Of a stretch of DNA of 5,217 nt, positions 1 through 4,880 are shown piece after piece. The notes under the pieces were generated by a model, which was given only the letters and a program-made list of their open reading frames with translations, had not been told where the DNA came from and searched no databases. Positions within the stretch are counted from its first letter, which is position 1. Every line of letters starts with the position of its first letter. A program made the position numbers and the translations under genes. Source of the stretch: an uncultured Burkholderiales bacterium (lineage in GTDB: Bacteria > Pseudomonadota > Gammaproteobacteria > Burkholderiales > Burkholderiaceae_D); NCBI GenBank assembly GCA_903904635.1, contig CAIVDH010000313.1, positions 1-5,217 on the forward strand. The letters are read 5' to 3'.

Positions 1-392
1 CGCAGGCATTGTTAGCCGAGTGGCACACACGCTTTCCCGCAGCAAAGCTGGCATGGGTAGGCGGCGCCTGGGGCGAAAATGCGTTGCTGGCATTTTATGG
101 TGATGCATCTGTTCGGGTGCTGCCTGGTGTGCCAGATGAGTTTCCCGCTACCTTAAGCCCACTGAGCGACTGGCAGAGCAAGCCCGGTTTACTGTTATGC
201 CCACCAGTGGCCGAGCCTGCCAACGCGCAGGCTTTATGCGACAACCAGATGCAAGTATGGTTGCGCAGTAAAAATCAGCAAACATCGCCCATCATCATTA
301 CCATTACCAGACAAGGCTGGCGGTTTCCGCAAAATCGCCCGTATGAATATCATGCGTATGCAGTTCTGCCTGCGACGATAGATGGACGATGA
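1..392 (+). CDS. C-terminal part of a probable ArnT-like family 39 glycosyltransferase (5'-truncated by window)
   Basis: The reading frame is open from the first complete codon at position 3 and ends at TGA 390-392, so about 129 C-terminal residues are visible and the true start lies upstream. The fragment is soluble-looking, with no membrane segment, and carries landmarks such as WVGGAWGENALLAFY near its start and ITRQGWRFPQ near its end. From memory of the family, a domain of this kind follows the multi-spanning part of GT39 (ArnT / protein-mannosyltransferase-like) enzymes, which transfer a sugar from a polyprenyl-phosphate donor on the periplasmic side of the inner membrane. The catalytic and membrane part is outside the window, so the assignment rests on this tail and on context: it is followed by a family 2 polyprenyl-P glycosyltransferase, a GtrA protein and a YdjC-type deacetylase, the usual companions of such an enzyme. 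It could instead be another soluble envelope protein of the same cluster. The gene is moderately certain, its function less so. Confidence 0.6.
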   Translation, partial: QALLAEWHTRFPAAKLAWVGGAWGENALLAFYGDASVRVLPGVPDEFPATLSPLSDWQSKPGLLLCPPVAEPANAQALCDNQMQVWLRSKNQQTSPIIITITRQGWRFPQNRPYEYHAYAVLPATIDGR

Positions 393-415
393 GGCGATGC
401 GGTTTTTTTTCTACC

Positions 416-444
416 TTGACCAGTTGCTGGCATCGCTTTACATT
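416..444 (+). promoter_or_regulatory. Candidate sigma70 promoter for the GT2-gtrA-deacetylase genes
   Basis: TTGACC at 416-421 matches the -35 consensus at five of six bases. After a 17-bp spacer, TACATT at 439-444 matches the -10 consensus at four of six. An eight-T tract at 403-410 lies just upstream and could act as an UP-like or bent element. Transcription would begin near 451, giving a leader of roughly 38 nt before the ATG at 489. This sits in the only real gap of the four-gene cluster and suggests the last three genes can be transcribed separately from the family 39 gene. It was recognised by eye and not tested. Confidence 0.42.
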
Positions 445-488
445 CCGCTTTGTTCTGGTTAACCGAACCATACTGCACAACATTCACC

Positions 489-1583
489 ATGAATATGGAT
501 AAAAATTCTTTCGCCTCACCTGATGCCGGCTTTACTGACAGCGAACCCCCTTTTCTTTTGCAGGTAAGAGCGCGCGAACGGCCGACTAATCCATTGGTAA
601 GCTGCCTGCTGCCTGCGTTTAATGAAGAGGGCAACATCCTCCCTATGCTGCATACCTTGCATGCGCTATTTAACGCAGAAGGCCTGCGCCATGAACTCAT
701 CGTCATTGATGATGGCAGCCGCGATGGCACCGTTGAGAAAGTCATGAGCGAGATGGACAAGCTGCCCATTACGTTGTTACAGCTGTCGCGTAATTTTGGC
801 AAGGAAGTGGCGCTGTCAGCGGGTATAGATCAGGCACTAGGTGATGTGGCTGTGCTGATAGATTGTGATTTTCAGCATCCGCCAGAAATGATTCCTTCTT
901 TTTTGGCGCAATGGCGACGCGGCTATGACATGGTGTTTGCCATACGCTCAGATCGCAATGATGAGCCGTTCAGCAAACGCGCCATCACGCGTATTTTTTA
1001 TATGCTGCTTAATTTTGGCGAGCGCAATAAAATTCCGGAAAACACCCAAGACTTTCGCGTATTAGATCGCTGCATGTTAAATGCATTAAAGAGCATGCCG
1101 GAGCGTAATCGCTTCATGAAGGGTTTATATAACTGGGTAGGCTTTACTCGCTTAGGCATGAAAGTGCGCACCGATCCGCGCCGTCATGGCAGTAGCAGTT
1201 TTAATTTTTTCAGTTTGCTGCGTCTGGGTGCAACTGGCTTAACGGCATTTTCCAATGTGCCATTACGATTATGGACAGTATTAGGCGGCACCGTCTCCGT
1301 GGCCTCGATTGCGTACGCGTTGTACATCGTGATTGAAACCCTATTGTTCGGTAATGATCAAAGCGGCTGGCCCACCATCGTTGCCGGCATCGCTTTTCTG
1401 GGTGGCATGCAACTGATGTCCATAGGCATACTGGGTGAATACATAGGGCGTATTTTTACCGAGGTCAAACAGCGGCCGGCATATTTCATCAGCCGCATCA
1501 GCAAGAGTGATGTTGATACCAATGCAGCCAATCCAGCCAATGCAGCCGATAAAACTAATACGCAGTCCGATAAAAACCCATGA
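489..1583 (+). CDS. Family 2 glycosyltransferase, membrane-anchored polyprenyl-phosphate glycosyltransferase (ArnC/DPM1-like)
   Basis: This 364-residue protein probably transfers a nucleotide-activated sugar to undecaprenyl phosphate on the cytoplasmic face of the inner membrane. The GT-A domain begins with VSCLLPAFNEE (about residues 37-47), then VIDDGSRDGT (72-81) and SRNFGKEVALSAG (100-112). A DxD-type metal/nucleotide motif, DCDFQHPPE, is at 125-133, and the acceptor-side QDFRVLDR is at 187-194. Two hydrophobic C-terminal spans follow (about 260-287 and 295-322), with GILGEYIGRI at 313-322 as in GtrB/ArnC-type enzymes. I chose ATG 489; ATG 495 is equally possible, as neither has a clear Shine-Dalgarno. 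A TTG at 450 would overlap the likely transcription start. The sequence before the catalytic core is about 35 residues, somewhat long. The polar tail (about 340-364) contains a 9-bp tandem repeat. The stop overlaps the gtrA start (ATGA). The family is certain; the sugar is unknown, and an N-acetylhexosamine is inferred from the neighbouring deacetylase. Confidence 0.93.
   Translation: MNMDKNSFASPDAGFTDSEPPFLLQVRARERPTNPLVSCLLPAFNEEGNILPMLHTLHALFNAEGLRHELIVIDDGSRDGTVEKVMSEMDKLPITLLQLSRNFGKEVALSAGIDQALGDVAVLIDCDFQHPPEMIPSFLAQWRRGYDMVFAIRSDRNDEPFSKRAITRIFYMLLNFGERNKIPENTQDFRVLDRCMLNALKSMPERNRFMKGLYNWVGFTRLGMKVRTDPRRHGSSSFNFFSLLRLGATGLTAFSNVPLRLWTVLGGTVSVASIAYALYIVIETLLFGNDQSGWPTIVAGIAFLGGMQLMSIGILGEYIGRIFTEVKQRPAYFISRISKSDVDTNAANPANAADKTNTQSDKNP
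1519..1545 (+). repeat. Three 9-bp tandem repeats in the GT2 C-terminal tail
   Basis: The units are ccaatgcag (1519-1527), ccaatccag (1528-1536) and ccaatgcag (1537-1545). The outer two are identical and the middle one differs at one base. The unit length is a multiple of three, so gain or loss of a copy keeps the frame. It encodes an Asn/Ala/Pro-rich stretch (about residues 344-353) in the polar tail after the last membrane span, where length changes would be tolerated. Confidence 0.8.
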
Positions 1584-1969
1584 AGCAGCTGTTCTGGTTT
1601 GGTGTGGTCGGTGTGACCGCCATGCTGGTTCATCTGGGCTGCGTGGCATTCATATTGGTACCAGCGGGACTTGATCCGCTAGTGGCCAATGTGCTGGCAT
1701 TTTTAATCGCATTTCAAGTCAGTCATAGTGGGCATCGCAGGCTGACATTTTCTGCTTCATCACTTACGGCTCCTGCATCGCAATCGCGTTTGCGGTTTTT
1801 TGCTGTGGCACTGGGCAGCTTTGCAATAAACGAGTTGATGTATTGGGCGCTGCTGCGTTTTACTAATCTGGATTACCGGCTGGCGTTAGCGATGGTGCTG
1901 ATACTGGTGTCTGCGATGACATTTTTTTTGGCGCGTAACTGGGCCTTTAGCGAACGGAGCACAACATGA
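1580..1969 (+). CDS. GtrA family membrane protein, candidate flippase of a lipid-linked sugar
   Basis: This 129-residue protein has four predicted membrane spans, at about residues 5-27, 32-50, 72-93 and 98-117, the size and topology expected of the GtrA family. The conserved basic loop after span 2 is visible as GHRRLTF (about 51-57), and the protein ends with the typical ARNWAF (about 118-123). GtrA proteins are thought to move polyprenyl-phosphate-linked monosaccharides across the inner membrane after a GtrB/ArnC-like enzyme makes them, which fits its position directly after such an enzyme. The ATG overlaps the upstream stop by four bases and has no obvious Shine-Dalgarno, so translation is probably coupled. 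An eight-T run at 1922-1929 near the 3' end is a possible slippage site. The stop overlaps the next start in the same ATGA manner. The family is clear; the carried substrate is inferred. Confidence 0.9.
   Translation: MKQLFWFGVVGVTAMLVHLGCVAFILVPAGLDPLVANVLAFLIAFQVSHSGHRRLTFSASSLTAPASQSRLRFFAVALGSFAINELMYWALLRFTNLDYRLALAMVLILVSAMTFFLARNWAFSERSTT
1956..1959 (+). promoter_or_regulatory. Ribosome binding site for the deacetylase gene
   Basis: GGAG lies six bases upstream of the ATG at 1966, inside the end of gtrA. It is the clearest Shine-Dalgarno in the cluster and supports that start codon, which also overlaps the gtrA stop as ATGA. Confidence 0.65.
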
Positions 1970-2814
1970 GCGTGGCACAGCGCCAGCTGATTTTGTGCGC
2001 AGATGATTTTGGGCAGTCCGAGCAAATCAGCCTGGGTATTTGTACACTCATCGCGTCGGGCCGACTGACTGCGACATCGGTAATGTCTGAAGGACCTTAC
2101 TGGCCAGCTGGTGCAAAGAAGCTGGCAACGCTTGCGCACGCGGCCGATATCGGTTTGCATTTGAATCTGACACATGCGTTCAACGCAGACAATACGCAAG
2201 CAGACAATAAGCAAGCATTCAGCATCAAGCAGCCTTTGCTTTACTGGCTGCTATTTTCTCAATTACGATTACTCTCACGCAGCAGACTGACGCAGATTTT
2301 TTGTCATCAGATTGATGCGTTCAGTAAGCATTTAGGCAGGCTGCCAGATTTCATCGATGGTCATCAGCATGTCCATGCCTTTCCCGTTGTACGTGATGCG
2401 CTGACGGATGCGATTGCGCTACGCTGGTCTGCCTCTGACAAAAAACCTTGGCTGCGCGCACCAGACCAGTTGATAGATGGTGGAGATGCGCCACGCAAGG
2501 CGAAGATATTACAGTTTTTATGCCGCGGATTTACTGCACATGCAACACGTCATGGCTTACGTGTGTCGCATCGTTTCGGTGGTTTGTATTCATTGCAGCC
2601 GCAAGCCGATTTTCCCACGCAAATGCAATACTGGTTGCGTACCGCACCACATGGCGCGCTTATCATGTGTCATCCGGGCGCACCTGCGGTTGATCTTGAC
2701 GATCCAATTAATTGTGTGCGTAATATTGAGTTTGACTATCTTGCCAGTAGTAGATTTTTGCAAGATTGCCATGAGGCTGGCGTGCAATTAACACGTTTTG
2801 ATAGGCACTCTTAA
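1966..2814 (+). CDS. YdjC/ChbG/HpnK-family carbohydrate deacetylase
   Basis: This 282-residue protein has the length and motifs of the YdjC-type deacetylases, metal-dependent enzymes that remove N-acetyl groups from amino sugars. ADDFG at 12-16 carries the catalytic/metal Asp pair. GLHLNLT at 63-69 supplies a metal His (65). DGHQHVHAFP at 131-140 provides the His cluster, and CHPG at 235-238 a further conserved His. All expected residues are present, so the enzyme should be active. No signal peptide or membrane span is seen, which places it in the cytoplasm. Known relatives include ChbG (chitooligosaccharides), HpnK (hopanoid clusters) and Francisella NaxD (undecaprenyl-P-linked GalNAc). The company of a GT2, a GtrA and a GT39 protein favours a NaxD-like role on a lipid-linked amino sugar. 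A 15-bp in-frame duplication follows the GLHLNLT motif. Translation is probably coupled to gtrA and helped by GGAG at 1956-1959. The family is certain; the substrate is inferred. Confidence 0.92.
   Translation: MSVAQRQLILCADDFGQSEQISLGICTLIASGRLTATSVMSEGPYWPAGAKKLATLAHAADIGLHLNLTHAFNADNTQADNKQAFSIKQPLLYWLLFSQLRLLSRSRLTQIFCHQIDAFSKHLGRLPDFIDGHQHVHAFPVVRDALTDAIALRWSASDKKPWLRAPDQLIDGGDAPRKAKILQFLCRGFTAHATRHGLRVSHRFGGLYSLQPQADFPTQMQYWLRTAPHGALIMCHPGAPAVDLDDPINCVRNIEFDYLASSRFLQDCHEAGVQLTRFDRHS
2185..2214 (+). repeat. 15-bp in-frame tandem duplication in the deacetylase gene
   Basis: Units 2185-2199 (gcagacaatacgcaa) and 2200-2214 (gcagacaataagcaa) match at 14 of 15 bases. They encode ADNTQ and ADNKQ, residues 74-83, just after the metal-binding GLHLNLT motif. 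The near-identity at the DNA level suggests a fairly recent duplication by slippage or unequal recombination. Confidence 0.85.
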
Positions 2815-3017
2815 TTTATTTTTTTGCAAACACGCATCGATCTTTGCGCCTTAACAGTGCATCCAAAAGATAATTTTTCATATAATTTGCACAACTGATA
2901 CTGCATTAAGCATTTTATTGAAACCCGCATCAAAGCTTGTCTTTCCATCTACAAACGTCGCTTTTCAACAGCTTTATCCACAGCTTCTGTGGGTAACTAC
3001 TGATGCAAATTTCCTAT
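2815..3017. other. AT-rich gap between convergent genes
   Basis: This 203-bp gap separates the stop codons of the deacetylase (+) and the antiporter (-). No credible ORF is seen. A T-rich stretch (2817-2825) follows the deacetylase stop, but without a GC-rich hairpin in front of it. TATAAT occurs at 2881-2886 on the + strand without a recognisable -35. The right half holds the DnaA-box hairpin annotated separately. Longer-range complementary pairs flank that hairpin: 2927-2932 with 3001-3006, and 2884-2890 with 3005-3011. Confidence 0.75.
2974..2996. repeat. Inverted DnaA-box pair forming a 10-bp hairpin
   Basis: TTATCCACA at 2974-2982 is a perfect match to the DnaA-box 9-mer. The complement of 2988-2996 reads TTACCCACA, one base off. 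With the extra G/C pair at 2983 and 2987 the two arms form a 10-bp stem (one G-U pair in RNA) closed by a 3-nt loop at 2984-2986. A weaker DnaA-like 9-mer, TTTTCAACA, sits at 2962-2970 in the same orientation as the first. The structure is seen directly. Whether it binds DnaA, or serves as an RNA hairpin protecting the ends of the two convergent transcripts, cannot be decided here. No T-tract follows closely on either strand, so it is not a classical intrinsic terminator. Confidence 0.6.
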
Positions 3018-4808
3018 TCATTTTTTTGTTACTCCAGAAATGCTACTTATGCGTGCATCGCGTTCATTGCGAATTGCTATCGCAATTTGCTCTGCATCCA
3101 GCCCTAGTGTTTGTAAAACAAATGCCGACAGTTGCAAGCCAGTTTCCAATGCTTCCGGTGTAACCAGATTTGCACCAGCCTCTTGCAAAACGCGCGCATG
3201 ATGTTCATCGCGTGCACGCGCAAACAAAGGAACGCTGCAAAATTCGCGGCGTATAGCGCGCACCGCATGCAAGGTGGCATCGGCATGATCCATAGTCAAA
3301 ACAATGGCTGCTGCCTGATTTGCATGCACGCGATGCAGTAACTCTGGCCGGCTGACATCACCAAAATAAACGGGCTGTCCCAATGGATGACAACGCGTAG
3401 AGCGATGCATATTATTTTCTATTGCGACATAAGGCAGGCCCTGATCCGTTAATATTTTTGCCAGTAACTGACCGATGCGACCGAAGCCCACAATAATGAC
3501 ATGGCCTTGCATCAGCGTAGGCCGGGCATGCGTCAATGCGGCCGATATTTCCGCGTGCACGTTTTTCCGCTCGCACCAATTGGCCAGCGCATGCCCGCCC
3601 TTGGAAAATAAAGGCGTGGCAAACATCGATAAGGCCACCACCAGTAACAAAAAATGCCCCAGCTCAGGCGTAAATAAATGACGGGCGACGGCGTCGCTGG
3701 TGACGATGAAGGCAAATTCACCGCCTTGCCCCATCAACAAGCCAGCCTCAATTGCCCGCCCCCATGAAAAGCGTGCAATCTTCATCACACCAGCAATCAC
3801 CACGGTCTTGATTAAAAAAAGCCCGACTACAGCAAGCAATAACAAGAGCGGCGTTGTCATCACGGCGCGCATATCCGTCTGCATGCCGACCGACATAAAA
3901 AATACGCCCAGCAACAAGCTCTTGAAAGGTTCTATCGTCACTTCAACTTCATGCCGGAATTCAGTTTCCGCCAGCAGCAGCCCCGCCAGAAACGCACCCA
4001 GGGCCATAGACAGACCCACATAGGAAGTCAGGCCAGCAATACCCAACGTAGAGAGTAGCGTCAGCGCCATGAAGGTGGCTGGCTGACGCTGATGCGCCAG
4101 TGCTTTGAATAACGGTCGGATTACTCGCCTTCCCAGCACATAAATCAATGCAATGGCACCTACTGATTTAATCAGCACCAGCCCCATTACCGGCAAAATT
4201 TGACTCGACTCGCCTCTGGCCAGCACATCAACCAAAATTATGATGGGCACCACGGCGAGATCTTGCAGCATCAGTATAGAAAAATTTGCCTGACCAACAG
4301 GCGTATCAAGCAAGTGCCGCTCCTGCATGAGTTGCATCACCACCGCAGTGGAAGATAAAGCCAGAATCAAGCCTATGAGTAAAGCTGCTTTGGGCGTATT
4401 GCCAAATGCCGCCGCAATACAGCCTATGACGATAGCCGAGACCAGCAATTGCACTATGCCTGCGCCAAACACCCAACGGCGTAGCGCCCACAATCGTTCA
4501 GCAGAGAGTTCCAGGCCGATCATGAACATCAGGAACAACACGCCCAGCTCGCCAAGTGCAACCGTGCCCTCGATGCGCATGAAAGTAAAATTTGAAAGCC
4601 ATGGCACATGTCCTGCCCACAACCACAGACCAAATGGACCAAGCAGCACACCGACTGCGAGAAAACCGAGTATCTGATTGACCCGGTAGCGCTGTAACAG
4701 CGGAATCAGAATGCCAGCTAAAGCCAGGAAAAGCAGCGTCTCGCGCAGATAGGGCAAACTTTGTTGATGCGGCATGGTGCGTAATACTTTATTAAGTAAG
4801 AATTTCAT
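3018..4808 (-). CDS. KefB/KefC-like monovalent cation:proton antiporter (CPA2) with RCK domain
   Basis: This 596-residue inner-membrane protein is close in length to E. coli KefB/KefC (about 600-620). The Na+/H+-exchanger-type membrane domain covers roughly residues 20-400 with about 12 hydrophobic spans. LGELGVLFLMFMIGLEL (85-101) and the ion-site LQDLAVVPI (181-189, with Q182-D183) are typical of the family. A cytoplasmic RCK_N/TrkA-N domain follows (about 434-555), with Rossmann motif GFGRIG at 441-446 and acidic E464 at the end of the second strand, as expected for nucleotide binding. No RCK_C domain is visible. The loop that reads HALESD in KefC is HEVEVT here (286-291), keeping one acidic residue and losing another, so glutathione gating is uncertain. 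I used ATG 4806-4808; an in-frame ATG at 4773-4775 (residue 12) is just before the first conserved part and may be the real start, as neither has a good Shine-Dalgarno. No KefF/KefG ancillary gene is seen beside it. It likely exports K+ or Na+ in exchange for protons. Confidence 0.93.
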   Translation of the reverse strand: MKFLLNKVLRTMPHQQSLPYLRETLLFLALAGILIPLLQRYRVNQILGFLAVGVLLGPFGLWLWAGHVPWLSNFTFMRIEGTVALGELGVLFLMFMIGLELSAERLWALRRWVFGAGIVQLLVSAIVIGCIAAAFGNTPKAALLIGLILALSSTAVVMQLMQERHLLDTPVGQANFSILMLQDLAVVPIIILVDVLARGESSQILPVMGLVLIKSVGAIALIYVLGRRVIRPLFKALAHQRQPATFMALTLLSTLGIAGLTSYVGLSMALGAFLAGLLLAETEFRHEVEVTIEPFKSLLLGVFFMSVGMQTDMRAVMTTPLLLLLAVVGLFLIKTVVIAGVMKIARFSWGRAIEAGLLMGQGGEFAFIVTSDAVARHLFTPELGHFLLLVVALSMFATPLFSKGGHALANWCERKNVHAEISAALTHARPTLMQGHVIIVGFGRIGQLLAKILTDQGLPYVAIENNMHRSTRCHPLGQPVYFGDVSRPELLHRVHANQAAAIVLTMDHADATLHAVRAIRREFCSVPLFARARDEHHARVLQEAGANLVTPEALETGLQLSAFVLQTLGLDAEQIAIAIRNERDARISSISGVTKK

Positions 4809-4880
4809 TTTAGTGCAGCCATAAGCATAGGCTCTGTCTTACTCGTATAATTCCCGATTTATTTCCCACCAGAATCTTTT
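4809..4880. promoter_or_regulatory. Divergent promoter region between the antiporter and the envelope protein gene
   Basis: This 72-bp spacer must hold both outward promoters if ATG 4808 and ATG 4881 are the true starts. On the + strand, TATAAT at 4846-4851 is a perfect -10 hexamer, but no good -35 lies 16-18 bp upstream. It would start transcription near 4858, leaving a leader of about 23 nt. On the - strand only a weak TATGCT (complement of 4824-4829) is visible. The promoter calls are tentative. Confidence 0.4.

Noticed and set aside
403..410. Eight-T tract after the GT39 stop as an intrinsic terminator
   Set aside because: No GC-rich hairpin immediately precedes it. The only inverted repeat nearby has the T tract inside its loop.
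450..488. Upstream TTG codon extending the GT2 protein by 13 residues
   Set aside because: No Shine-Dalgarno, a rare start codon, and it falls at the predicted transcription start of the candidate promoter. The added residues resemble no known N-terminus.
350..802. Open frame of 150 codons on the - strand opposite the GT39 end and the GT2 start
   Set aside because: It lies antisense to two well-supported genes, has Ser/Arg-rich low-information composition and shows no domain motif.
2782..2825. Intrinsic terminator for the deacetylase gene at the T-rich stretch 2817-2825
   Set aside because: The only pairings found (a four-base gtgc/gcac and an AT-only aattaa/ttaatt) are weak and mutually non-nested.
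2826..2847. Short inverted repeat gcaaa/tttgc after the deacetylase gene
   Set aside because: Five base pairs with a 12-nt loop and no following T tract on either strand; this is expected by chance in AT-rich DNA.
2811..3017. Chromosomal replication origin (oriC)
   Set aside because: Only one perfect and two imperfect DnaA boxes are present, and none of the usual neighbours (dnaA, dnaN, rpmH, gyrB, parA/B) is in the window. An accessory DnaA-binding site is the most that can be proposed.
3700..4677. Two + strand open frames (3700-4023 and 4327-4677) opposite the antiporter gene
   Set aside because: They are mirror frames of a strongly conserved membrane protein gene, with Pro/Ser/Thr/Arg-rich translations typical of antisense frames.
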